A stretch of DNA of 43,934 nucleotides from CAZQQN01 sp964595485 (GTDB taxonomy: Bacteria; Bacteroidota; Bacteroidia; CAILMK01; CAYYUA01). Shown piece after piece: positions 25,812 to 34,880 of the stretch (its first letter is position 1; each line of letters begins with the position of its first letter). The notes under the pieces were generated by a model that was not told where the DNA came from, did not search any database, and saw only the letters and a list, made by a program, of their open reading frames with translations. The stretch lies in contig CAZQQN010000024.1 in the NCBI GenBank assembly GCA_964595485.1, positions 1 through 43,934 on the forward strand, in the 5' to 3' direction. The translations under genes were made by a program, and so were the position numbers.

Positions 25812-25819
25812 TACCTTTG
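25812..25819 (+). promoter_or_regulatory. Candidate -7 element for the outer-membrane barrel gene
   Basis: TACCTTTG lies 44 bases before the ATG. A TTTG at 25794-25797 is upstream, but the 14-base spacer is shorter than the usual 17-23. Confidence 0.4.
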
Positions 25820-25863
25820 AATAAGATCAACTCATTTTGATTTATCATTAAAAGTCAATCAGT

Positions 25864-26787
25864 ATGCAAAATTATTTTTGGTGGATTTTATTGGTTTTAG
25901 CTTTTTTGGGCTGCCAAATATCCCATGCACAAAGGCACCCTGAAAGGATGATGCTTTTCAATCCTTTGGAAAAAAGCTTAGAAAAAAATGACAGGAGTGT
26001 GCAATGGCTACCAGGTTTTTACGGGACGGGAAGCTTTGGGAAATACATAGGTCCGAAGGATGCAGATCATGAATGGCACCACAAAATGGGTTTGGCGTTT
26101 GAAATCCTAAGATGGAATAATAAGCATTCATTGGCTGGAATAACCCAGGCTGAATTCATCTATGACAGGAATAACAGTATCAATTTCAATCCCAGGGCTA
26201 CTTTTTGGGAAGAAGGTTTAATCTATACCCGGGCATTTAAAAATTTTGACCTGCAATTAACTTACTTACACCGCTGTAAGCACGATATTGATAACCTGGA
26301 TGTAGGAACCCAGAGGTCCACTATAAACTCAAGTCTTGGTGGCAAACTTTTATTCCGCGAATGGTCAACAGGTTTTTCTCAGTTACGTATTGCGCCAGGA
26401 ATAGATTTTTATACTACCACTTACGATAACCGAAAGCCGGATAAATGGGACAATGAAAGATTAAACTGGGAGAAGATGGCAGGCGCATTGAACCTAAATT
26501 TTGTGATGCGAAAAAACTTAGGTGGTGCTTTCAATTTCTTTTTGTCAGGTTACAGCAAATTAGCCCTTTTTAGTAATAAAACGGATTTGACTCAAAGGTA
26601 TGCTCAAATTAACGATGCACGCTTTAGCGGTGCTGCTTTTTCCGGAATTGAAGTCAACGGTCAGTACGGTATTCGCATTGGTTTACATTACGAACGGTTA
26701 GCTGATACAGGAATTCCAGTCTCACCCAAGTCAGCCAGCTTACTAAGCATTGCTGTCCAGGCAATGAATAGAAATGTTTTTTATTGA
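25864..26787 (+). CDS. Predicted outer-membrane beta-barrel protein
   Basis: I do not recognise the family of this 307-residue protein. It has a signal peptide ending near ISHAQ (residue 22), then many short alternating stretches with aromatic girdle residues, such as FDLQLTYLHRC, LRIAPGIDFYTTTY, FNFFLSGYSKLALF and YGIRIGLHYERLA, which fit outer-membrane beta strands. The last residues RNVFY end in an aromatic, as expected for a barrel C-terminus. It lacks the PorP/SprF opening with its Asn-Pro-Ala-rich motif. It precedes two T9SS cargo genes on the same strand, 164 bases before the first, which has its own promoter. Confidence 0.6.
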   Translation: MQNYFWWILLVLAFLGCQISHAQRHPERMMLFNPLEKSLEKNDRSVQWLPGFYGTGSFGKYIGPKDADHEWHHKMGLAFEILRWNNKHSLAGITQAEFIYDRNNSINFNPRATFWEEGLIYTRAFKNFDLQLTYLHRCKHDIDNLDVGTQRSTINSSLGGKLLFREWSTGFSQLRIAPGIDFYTTTYDNRKPDKWDNERLNWEKMAGALNLNFVMRKNLGGAFNFFLSGYSKLALFSNKTDLTQRYAQINDARFSGAAFSGIEVNGQYGIRIGLHYERLADTGIPVSPKSASLLSIAVQAMNRNVFY

Positions 26788-26847
26788 TATTTTATAAGCT
26801 TATTTAGGTTAACAGTTGGACAATAATTTTTTTAAAAAGTATTACCG

Positions 26848-26879
26848 TTTGTCTCCGGTTTAAGAAAAAATTATATTTG
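26848..26879 (+). promoter_or_regulatory. Full-consensus promoter for the propeller T9SS gene
   Basis: TTTG (26848-26851), a 20-base spacer and TATATTTG (26872-26879) match both halves of the Bacteroidota promoter exactly. This is the best promoter in the window. The leader would be about 65 bases. Confidence 0.72.
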
Positions 26880-26951
26880 GAGATAAGTAAGCTGAGGCGT
26901 TTTGAAAAAATGGAAATAAGAAAATTGATTTCACTATAAAAGCTTTTACTT

Positions 26952-29358
26952 ATGCGGTATCTAAAAAAATTGGTTAGTTTAAATATTTTGCTTTTAGTAG
27001 CAGTGCAAGGTTTATCAGGCCAACCATGGACGCTTTTTCAAAGTAGCAACAGTGGTTTGCAAAGTGATACAATTCAAGCCATAGCTGCCCCGAGTGCGGC
27101 AAATGCGTGGATTGGTACCCCAAATGGTATTGGGCACTTTAAAAATAACCTCTGGACTACCTACAATCAATCCAATTCCCCGCTGCCGAGTAATGATATA
27201 CAGGTGTTATTGGTAGATGACTCAAAGCTTTGGGTAGGCACAAATAATGGTTNNNNNNNNNNATTGGAGCGTTTACCAATCGGGGAGTTCTCAACTACCC
27301 GATAATGATGTCGAAGATCTGGCAGTTGATAATTCCGGAAAACTTTGGATTGCTACTTATGGGGGAGGAGTCGCAGAATTTGATGACAGCCTAAATAACT
27401 GGACCGTGTATGATAAAAGTAGTTCCAGTTTAGGAACCAATAATATCCAAACAGTTGATGTGGGCAATTCAGGGGCTATTTGGATAGGCACTGCCCTGAA
27501 TGGCGCTTATGAATATGACTTTGGTTCACAGTGGAATAATTATAGTACTTCAAATTCAGGAATCGGAGCTGACTTTCCTTCTTCTTTGGCAATTGATCAA
27601 TCCAATGATATTTGGTTTGGTTTCAATGGCAATGGGCTGAGTGTTTTTAGGTTTATTAGTTCTAATTGGCAGAATTTCAGTGCCGGCTCCTCTGGTTTAG
27701 GTAATAATTATGTCACGGATATTGCTGTAGGTTTAGTCAATAAAAAATGGATAGGTACCCGGTTTGGAGGTGTAAGCAGAATCGATAGCGGTGGTAACTG
27801 GCTTGTATTCGATTCTAACAATTCAAAATTACCAAGCCAATCGGTTTTAAGTGTCGCGACCGATCCCTCTGGTAATCAATGGTTTGGCACGGATAAGGGT
27901 TTGGTTTACACCGGTTGTGTACCTGTATTTGATTCGTTCAATGTAATTTCTTGTGAAAGTTATTTGTCCCCTGATGGTTCTGAGGTTTGGACAAGCAGTG
28001 GTACTTATCAAGACACCCTTACTACTATTAACGGATGTGACAGTGTGATTACAGTAAACCTAACTATAAAAACCCCTGATTCCGTTGCAGTTACAAAAAC
28101 AGCATGCGATGGTTTTACATCCCCGAGTGGGGATACTACGTGGACTTCCAGCGGCACCTACACAGATACCGTATCTACCAATTCCATTTGCGATAGTATC
28201 ATCACCATTGGTTTAACCATTGAATCGGTTGATACGGGGATAAATCGCACCGGGGCTACCCTTGAATCATTAGATAACAGTGCATCCCATCAATGGCTGG
28301 ATTGTGACAATGGTTTTGCTGAATTGGGGTCAGATACCGGGAAAACATTTACACCCTCTACCACAGGGCGTTATGCCGTAGAAGTTAGTACCAGTAAATG
28401 CGCTGATACATCCTCATGTTACAATATACAGGGTAATACCATTAGTGGAACTGTAACTTACAAAGGGAATCCATTGGATACTGGGGAAGTGTTCCTTTAT
28501 GAGATAAATTCAAACAATTACAATAAAATTGACAGTTCATACATCCGAATGGCTAACAACGGCCAATACCGGTTTAACAATCTTGATTCCGGTCAATACA
28601 TTGTAAAAGCTTATCCGGACAGTAGTTCTTCCATAGCCACAGGTGCAGTCCCCACTTACCATGATAGTGCTGTGATTTGGAGCAATGCGCCAACCATTAA
28701 AACAACCGGTAATTTGAGTCACAAAGCTGATATATACTTAAAAGAACCTAAAAAGCGGCAAGGCCCCGGCAGTATTAGTGGTACAATAGTCCAATCCGGG
28801 GCTGGTAAGCGGATTGGCCCAGGTGATCCACAAGGAGGCATTGAGGTATTGGCATTGACCGGTGGAGGTAATGTTCAGGATTATGATATATCTTCAGCAG
28901 ATGGTAGTTATCAGTTTAAAGACATGGCACTTGATACCCACCAAGTGCATGTTGAGATTACCGGCTTCACTACAAGGGACCAATACGTTCAATTAACAGA
29001 GGATAAACAAACGGCTGATAGTTTGAACTTTGAGATCAATAAAGATGAAGATTCGGTTTACTTGTTTATTCCGGATGGACCAACCCAAGTAAAAGGGCTT
29101 GAAGCTTACCGTATCTATCCGAACCCAACTCATAATGAAGTCACCATTGAGGTTAAAACAATGAAAAGCCATGATTTGGGCCTTATGCTAAAGAACTCCC
29201 TTGGACAGGAGGTTTTAAAAAAATCCTGGCAAGTAAAAACGGGGTTTAACAAGCGGACTATCCAGGTTAATCAGATTTCTAACGGCGTTTATTTCCTTGG
29301 TTTGACCATGGAAAACGAAAAGGTAGTAAACCTGAAAAAGTTGATTATTGGCAAGTAA
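26952..29358 (+). CDS. T9SS-sorted protein with a seven-blade propeller (interrupted by an assembly gap)
   Basis: A secreted or surface protein of about 800 residues. Order: signal peptide (to LSGQ, residue 24); seven repeats of about 44 residues, each starting W-x-x-[YF] and ending SG/S-x-[LI], as in two-component-regulator-type propellers; two copies of a Cys-containing unit with WTSSGTYxDT and GCDSVI-type ends (28000-28230); an Ig-like unit with QWLDCDNG; two carboxypeptidase-regulatory-like modules; and a T9SS type A sorting domain with YRIYPNP and KKLIIGK. The 10 N at 27253-27262 put the two halves out of frame, which is explained by a wrong gap length, not by a real frameshift. The last 305 residues match the next gene without gaps. 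Ligand unknown. Confidence 0.8.
27253..27262. other. Assembly gap (10 N placeholder)
   Basis: Ten N lie in the third propeller repeat. The reading frame shifts by one across the gap as written. Conserved Trp positions of intact neighbouring repeats are 126-135 bases apart, while this pair is 112 apart with the 10 N, so 24-33 bases (a multiple of three) are probably missing. Confidence 0.9.
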
Positions 29359-29725
29359 CGGTTTTTAAGAATCATACCTTATTCTTACTGGATTTTCTCT
29401 AATCTACCAGCCAGTGGATAAACTTTTCGTTTGATTTAGTTTTCATAATCTTCTTAAAATACCAAAGCAAGGTCGGTTATTGAGGGGTCTAATAAGGTCG
29501 TTTTCATTAATTAAACTTTCCAAGCAATGAACAAGCCTCTTTACAATGTTAAAACCTGACCGCATAATTAGCTTTAGAAGTTAATTATGGCATCATGACT
29601 TTTAAAAATTTTTAAATGATAAACAATTAATTTTGAAACTAAATTTTTATAATTTTGCAATGATTTAGGGAGAAGAAATTTAATTTAAAATACCATTCAC
29701 AGTCAAATTTTTAAATTCTAATATT
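29359..29725 (+). other. 367-base spacer between the two T9SS genes, with a candidate promoter
   Basis: No gene and no clear terminator was seen. TAATTTTG at 29650-29657 matches the -7 element, 69 bases before the next ATG; a TTTG at 29632-29635 has a short 14-base spacer. The second T9SS gene is therefore likely to be transcribed by itself. Confidence 0.5.
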
Positions 29726-32206
29726 ATGAGTTTGCTAAATTTACTTCAAAATCATGTAAAGCGTCTATGTAATACTTTTTGCCAATTAGGGTTGGTAAAA
29801 ATAATACAAACGACTGCAAAAACAACATGGCCTTTTTTATTGACTTTGGCTTTGCTTTTTGTGCAAAATACCAATGCCCAACCGCCCGTTGCCAGCTTTA
29901 ATTACTCAAAATCCGGTCTTACCGTCAATTTCAATGATCAGTCAACCAATGCATACAACCACTCATGGGATTTTGGTGATGGTAACACCTCTAATGTTGT
30001 TAATCCAACTCATACTTATAATAACAACGGTAATTATTCGGTTTGTTTAAGTGTGACTGATTCTTTAGGTACTCAATCAGATACCGCTTGTGCAACCATT
30101 ACCGTCTCAGCATCGGGATGTTCAGCAGATTTTAGTTCCACAACTTCTGGTTTGACAGCCAATTTCAACAATAATTCATCAGGCGCATCAAGCTATACCT
30201 GGAATTTCGGAGATGGCACATCAGATACTTCGTCCAATCCTTCTCACACTTACAGCACCGGCGGCAGTTATAACGTTTGTTTAATAGCCCGGGATAATTC
30301 GGGTACTTTCTGCGACTCAATTTGTAAAACGGTTACTGTGTCTAGTCCAGGCTGTACAGCAGATTTCAGTTCCACAACATCCGGTTTGACGGCTAATTTT
30401 AACAATAATTCATCAGGCGCATCAAGCTATACCTGGAATTTCGGAGATGGCACATCAGATACTTCGTCCAATCCTTCTCACACTTACAGCACCGGCGGCA
30501 GTTATAACGTTTGTTTAATAGCCCGGGATAATTCGGGTACTTTCTGCGACTCAATTTGTAAAACGGTTACTGTATCCACATCGGGATGTTCGGCAGATTT
30601 CAATTCGATAACCTCTGGTCTGACAGTCAATTTCACCAATATATCTACGGGGGCATCAAGTTATAAATGGGATTTTGGTGATGGCTCCACAGATACCTCA
30701 GCCAACGCTACGCATACTTATGGTAGTGGTGGAAATTATACCGTATGTCTAAAAGCTTTTAATACTTCGGGAAACCTCTGTGACTCGATTTGTAAAACGG
30801 TTACTATATCTTCGTCCGGCTGCACAGCGGATTTTAGCTCTACCACCTCCGGTTTAACAGCCAATTTTACCAATAATTCCTCTGGTGCCTCAAGCTATAC
30901 CTGGAATTTTGGTGATGGTGCCTCAGATACTTCAACGAATCCTTCTCACACTTACAGTAGTGGAGGAAGTTATTCGGTATGTTTGATAGCTCGGAATTCC
31001 GCGGGAAACTTATGCGACTCAATTTGTAAAACGGTTTCCGTATCCAATCCAAGCTGCACAGCGGATTTCAGTTATACGACTTCAGGGCGAACTGCCAATT
31101 TTACCAACAATTCCTCGGGTGCCTCAAGCTATACCTGGAATTTCGGAGATGGTGCCTCAGATACTTCAACGAATCCTTCTCACACTTACAGTAGTGGAGG
31201 AAGTTATTCGGTATGTTTGATAGCTCGGAATAATGCTGGAAATTTCTGCGACTCTACATGCAAAACGGTCTCTTTGAATGTAAATTCCATAAAAGGAACG
31301 GTCTCGTTTAACGGTAATAACCTGGATACAGGTGAAGTTTTTCTTTATGAAGTGAGCTCCGGTAGTTACAGTAAAGTCGATAGTTTATTCATCAAAAACT
31401 CAAGCCAAGGTAAGTATCAGTTCAACAATGTAGATACCGGTCAATACCTTGTCAAGGCCTATCCGGACAGTAGCTCAACCGTAGCAGCCAGTGCTGTACC
31501 AACTTACCATGACAGCTCAGTGATATGGAGCAATGCCACTACGATCAATAAAAATGCCGGTCAAAGTTCAACGGCTAATATTTACCTGAATGCAAAGAGT
31601 AACCAACAGGGACCTGGTACCATTAGTGGTACCATCGTTCAAGCCGGCGCCGGTAAACGCATTGGGCCAGGTGATCCTCAAAGTGGCGTTGAAGTATTGG
31701 CTTTAACAGGTGGCGGTGAGGTTCAGGATTATGATGTATCATCAGCTGATGGTACTTACGAGTTTAAAGACCTACCACTGGATACTCACCAGGTCCATGT
31801 TGAGATAACAGGTTTCACCACCAAGGATCAATTCGTTCAATTGGATGAAAACAAAAAATCAGTCGATAGCCTGAATTTTGAAGTGAATAAAGATCAAGAC
31901 TCAATTTCCCTCTCTATCCCGGAAGTACGTAAGCAGAATGATAATTTCAAGGTTTATCGCATTTATCCCAACCCCGCTAATACAGAAGTCAATATCTTTG
32001 TTAGGGCGGAAAAGGATCAGAATTTAGAACTTCAGGTTACTAATTCCAAAGGCCAACAAGTTTTAAAGGACCAATGGCAAGTCAGGAGCGGGGTTAACAA
32101 AAAGGCCATGAAGGTCGAAGGGCTTTCCAAAGGCATTTATTTACTCCGCTTGGCTAAAAAGGATGGGCAATCAGCAAGCTTAAGAAAGCTCATCATTAGC
32201 CGCTGA
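29726..32206 (+). CDS. T9SS-sorted protein with six PKD domains
   Basis: A secreted or surface-attached protein of 826 residues. It has a long N-region before the hydrophobic core, with predicted cleavage near NTNAQ (residue 52). One PKD domain (about 53-130, HSWDFGDGNTS) precedes five exact 78-residue units (132-521), each with the [WK]xFGDG core and four Cys, which could form two disulfides per unit. Two carboxypeptidase-regulatory-like modules follow (about 522-735), then the sorting domain with YRIYPNPANTEV and a KLIISR end. Such PKD arrays often act as spacers or adhesins. No enzyme domain is present. A strong terminator follows. The C-terminal 305 residues are a gap-free paralogue of those in the gene before. 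Confidence 0.88.
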   Translation: MSLLNLLQNHVKRLCNTFCQLGLVKIIQTTAKTTWPFLLTLALLFVQNTNAQPPVASFNYSKSGLTVNFNDQSTNAYNHSWDFGDGNTSNVVNPTHTYNNNGNYSVCLSVTDSLGTQSDTACATITVSASGCSADFSSTTSGLTANFNNNSSGASSYTWNFGDGTSDTSSNPSHTYSTGGSYNVCLIARDNSGTFCDSICKTVTVSSPGCTADFSSTTSGLTANFNNNSSGASSYTWNFGDGTSDTSSNPSHTYSTGGSYNVCLIARDNSGTFCDSICKTVTVSTSGCSADFNSITSGLTVNFTNISTGASSYKWDFGDGSTDTSANATHTYGSGGNYTVCLKAFNTSGNLCDSICKTVTISSSGCTADFSSTTSGLTANFTNNSSGASSYTWNFGDGASDTSTNPSHTYSSGGSYSVCLIARNSAGNLCDSICKTVSVSNPSCTADFSYTTSGRTANFTNNSSGASSYTWNFGDGASDTSTNPSHTYSSGGSYSVCLIARNNAGNFCDSTCKTVSLNVNSIKGTVSFNGNNLDTGEVFLYEVSSGSYSKVDSLFIKNSSQGKYQFNNVDTGQYLVKAYPDSSSTVAASAVPTYHDSSVIWSNATTINKNAGQSSTANIYLNAKSNQQGPGTISGTIVQAGAGKRIGPGDPQSGVEVLALTGGGEVQDYDVSSADGTYEFKDLPLDTHQVHVEITGFTTKDQFVQLDENKKSVDSLNFEVNKDQDSISLSIPEVRKQNDNFKVYRIYPNPANTEVNIFVRAEKDQNLELQVTNSKGQQVLKDQWQVRSGVNKKAMKVEGLSKGIYLLRLAKKDGQSASLRKLIISR
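30119..31288 (+). repeat. Five tandem 234-base PKD-coding units
   Basis: Units start at 30119, 30353, 30587, 30821 and 31055, each exactly 234 bases. Units 1 and 2 share a perfect 173-base block (30167-30339 and 30401-30573) flanked by silent differences; units 4 and 5 share a perfect 84-base block (30914-30997 and 31148-31231). Unit 3 is more diverged. This points to recent duplication or gene conversion inside the array. Confidence 0.92.
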
Positions 32207-32236
32207 CTGTTTAAAACCAATATTTGATACATGAAT

Positions 32237-32269
32237 AAAGCCTTCTGGGATAGCTCAGAGGGCTTTTTT
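32237..32269 (+). terminator. Rho-independent terminator of the PKD gene
   Basis: AAAGCCTTCTG (32237-32247) pairs with CAGAGGGCTTT (32256-32266), with a single G-T wobble and an eight-base loop, and runs into six T (32264-32269). It lies 30 bases after the stop codon. Confidence 0.85.
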
Positions 32270-32502
32270 CATTTTTAACAGGGTTTTATCATTTGGTTAG
32301 ATGGTTTATTGCCAATTAAAGAGTGGTACCAAAGTCAAAAAATCCATTTGTTGCGGTATAAGTTGACAAGGGTATTTTTTCTGAAAACTTTTAAAGACTG
32401 GCAAACGGATAGTGGCAAAAATCGCCTCAGGACCTTCTAACTTTAGGTAATAAGGTGGGCTTTTATTTAATATAATCGCTTTTAGGAAGGAAATTGGCTT
32501 CT

Positions 32503-32955
32503 CTAATGGTTTTCGTGGAAAAAATTTGCCTTTAATTGGGAAAGGTAGTAAAGCTGCCACTCCAGCCATTCATCAATGTAGGAGCGAGGAATTGACTCCC
32601 AATCCGCTGTTGATAGATCATAAGCCATAGGCTTCCACACATAAGCTCTAAAGGTATGAATGGTTTCATCCCATACTTTTTCTGCTCCTTTCTCCACTTC
32701 AGTCTTGTTTAAGATAAACTTAAGGTAGTCTTTCAATTGCTTATTTTCATCCAAGATACAAACAGCAATGTGAGGTCCTGGCTCACCAAATTCATCCGGA
32801 CAATTAAAAATGGGTTGAAAGAATACCGGGTCAATATTGTCCCTGTATAAGTTCAAGTGCTCAGGATTATCTGCCATGTTAGGTGATAAAGCAACGTTGA
32901 AGCCTTTCTCGATAGCAAGCGGGCAAAATAATGTCCAGTAATCCACAAAAGCCAT
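32503..32955 (-). CDS. Orphan protein of unknown function
   Basis: I do not recognise this 150-residue protein. The ATG at 32955 gives MAFVDYWTLFCPLAIEKGF; a further ATG five codons upstream is possible. It is soluble, acidic and Trp/Tyr-rich, with PDEFGEPGPHIAVCILDENK, a helical LKDYLKFILNKTEVEKG and a C-terminal EWLEWQLYYLSQLKANF. There is no signal peptide or membrane segment. It stands alone, convergent with the PKD gene and divergent from lysS. Between it and the PKD terminator lies a short open frame on the same strand that looks protein-like but is not supported. It could be an immunity-type or small regulatory protein, but nothing in the sequence decides this. Confidence 0.55.
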   Translation of the reverse strand: MAFVDYWTLFCPLAIEKGFNVALSPNMADNPEHLNLYRDNIDPVFFQPIFNCPDEFGEPGPHIAVCILDENKQLKDYLKFILNKTEVEKGAEKVWDETIHTFRAYVWKPMAYDLSTADWESIPRSYIDEWLEWQLYYLSQLKANFFHENH

Positions 32956-33142
32956 AGTGATTAAATTCAATAAGTCAATTTGTAAACAAAACCATGGTAA
33001 AACGGTTCGGGATTGGTGAAGAGGCGTTGCTTAAGCCATTTGTTCATAATACCATTAAATCATTGATTGAATAAAAAAAGAAAGCTGTAATAGATTTCGC
33101 CCCTGTTGCGAAATTTCCTTTTAAGCTTTCCGCCTGCATTAT

Positions 33143-33150
33143 TACCTTTG
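33143..33150 (+). promoter_or_regulatory. Candidate -7 element for lysS
   Basis: TACCTTTG matches TAnnTTTG and ends 19 bases before the ATG. No -33 element at normal spacing was seen. Confidence 0.45.
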
Positions 33151-33169
33151 CATAAAATTAGCGAACACC

Positions 33170-34723
33170 ATGGAGCGTAAACTTACCGACCAGGAAGAAC
33201 AGAGGAGAGAAGCCCTTAATCAAATCCGGGAACTAGGTATTGAGCCTTACCCAGCTGAGACTTTTGATGTCAATAACTCAGCAGAAGAAATTCTTCAAAA
33301 TTTTGATGATTCAGCCTCCAATTACCAATCAGTCCGGATCGCCGGAAGGCTCATGCAACGCCGTGTTATGGGCAAAGCCTCTTTTGCAGAGCTGCAGGAT
33401 GAGTCAGGGACTATTCAGTTGTATTTTAGCCGGGATGACATTTGCCCCGGTGAGGATAAAACTTATTACAACAAGCTATTCAAAAAATTACTGGATATAG
33501 GGGATATTATTGGCGTAAAAGGGTATACCTTTCGTACTAAGATGGGAGAGGTTACAGTTTTTGTACAGGAATTCAAGCTTTTATCCAAAGCTTTAACACC
33601 TTTACCCGTGGTAAAAGAAAAAGAGGGTCAGACTTACGATGCCTTTAGTGATCCAGAACAAAGGCACCGCATGCGTTATATTGACTTGATTGTTAACCCT
33701 GAGGTTCGTGAGCGTTTTAAAACCAGGACGCGTATCATGAACGCCATGCGAGAATATTTGAACGACCAGGGGTGCCTTGAAGTCGAAACGCCTGTTCTTC
33801 AGCCTATTTATGGCGGTGCTGCAGCCAGACCTTTTAAGACTTACCATAATACCCTGGAAATGCCGCTGTATTTACGAATTGCCAACGAGCTTTACCTGAA
33901 AAGGCTTATTGTTGGCGGGTACGATGGTGTTTATGAGTTTGCTAAAGACTTCCGCAATGAAGGGATGAGCCGGTTCCATAACCCTGAGTTCACGCAAATG
34001 GAGCTGTATGTATCTTATAAGGATTATTACTGGATGATGGACTTTGTCGAGGAATTCCTATCAAACATTGTCAATAATGCCATCGGCACTACTAACATTC
34101 AGTGTGGTGATCACCGGGTTGAATTCCAAAAACCCTGGAAGCGTTACACGATGTATGGTGCCATTGAAGATTTTACAGGATATGATTTGTCCGAAAAGGA
34201 TGAGACAGCTATAAAGGAAATAGCTCGTGAATTAAAGGTTCCCATTGATGATTCCATGGGCCGTGGTAAGCTTATTGATGAAATATTCGGTGAGGAGGTC
34301 GAACCGAATCTGATCAACCCGACATTTATCATGGATTACCCCATAGAAATGTCGCCTTTGGCTAAAAAGCACAGGGAAAAAGAAGGGCTTGTAGAGCGCT
34401 TTGAAGTCATTTGCATGGGTAAGGAGATCATGAATGCTTTCTCGGAGTTGAATGATCCGATCGATCAACGCCAGCGCTTTGAAGATCAACTCAAGTTAGG
34501 AGAAAAGGGTGATGAAGAGGCAATGGTCCTGGATGAGGATTTCCTAAGGGCCTTAGAGATAGGAATGCCGCCAACCACTGGTTTGGGTATTGGGATCGAT
34601 AGGCTTACTATGATCCTTACCAACCAGGCTTCAATACAGGAAGTACTGTTTTTCCCCCAAATGAGGCCGGAGCAGAAGGTTGAAACAGGGGAAGAGGAGA
34701 GTAGTGAAAGCCATGAATCATGA
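33170..34723 (+). CDS. lysS: Lysyl-tRNA synthetase, class II
   Basis: It charges tRNA-Lys with lysine in the cytosol. The 517-residue protein has an N-terminal OB-fold anticodon-binding domain (about 55-150, with RIAGRLMQRRVMGKASFAEL), and the class II core with FRNEGMSRFHNPEFTQMELY (motif 2), KEIMNAFSELNDPIDQRQRF and GLGIGIDRLTMILTN (motif 3). The lysine-type signature IYGGAAARPF is present. The last 15 residues are an acidic Glu/Ser tail beyond the catalytic core, common in this phylum as a loose end. It stands as its own transcription unit. Confidence 0.97.
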   Translation: MERKLTDQEEQRREALNQIRELGIEPYPAETFDVNNSAEEILQNFDDSASNYQSVRIAGRLMQRRVMGKASFAELQDESGTIQLYFSRDDICPGEDKTYYNKLFKKLLDIGDIIGVKGYTFRTKMGEVTVFVQEFKLLSKALTPLPVVKEKEGQTYDAFSDPEQRHRMRYIDLIVNPEVRERFKTRTRIMNAMREYLNDQGCLEVETPVLQPIYGGAAARPFKTYHNTLEMPLYLRIANELYLKRLIVGGYDGVYEFAKDFRNEGMSRFHNPEFTQMELYVSYKDYYWMMDFVEEFLSNIVNNAIGTTNIQCGDHRVEFQKPWKRYTMYGAIEDFTGYDLSEKDETAIKEIARELKVPIDDSMGRGKLIDEIFGEEVEPNLINPTFIMDYPIEMSPLAKKHREKEGLVERFEVICMGKEIMNAFSELNDPIDQRQRFEDQLKLGEKGDEEAMVLDEDFLRALEIGMPPTTGLGIGIDRLTMILTNQASIQEVLFFPQMRPEQKVETGEEESSESHES

Positions 34724-34880
34724 TGAAATTATGACTTTGAGTTGGTATAATTTGCATTGAAAGTCATCTTAATAGTTTATGTCAAACCATTAGTGTAAGG
34801 TATCAGCCGTAGGCCCGCTAATTAATGTGCTCATTTCGGCATTGGGTAATTTGGGAATTATTTTCTGTTGGCGTGCATGC

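Noticed and set aside
25864..26787. PorP/SprF-type T9SS protein
   Set aside because: The N-terminal Asn-Pro-Ala motif and spacing of that family are absent; only a general barrel pattern can be supported.
26952..27305. The propeller gene as two genes or a pseudogene with a frameshift
   Set aside because: The frame change occurs exactly at the 10 N and repeat spacing shows the gap length is a placeholder.
30119..31288. Regular tandem repeats as a CRISPR array or mobile element
   Set aside because: The 234-base period is in frame, encodes PKD domains, and there are no unique spacers or cas genes.
32306..32569. An 87-codon minus-strand frame after the orphan gene
   Set aside because: It overlaps the orphan's C-terminus, has no recognised pattern, and other frames of the same stretch look equally protein-like; kept only as a weak finding.
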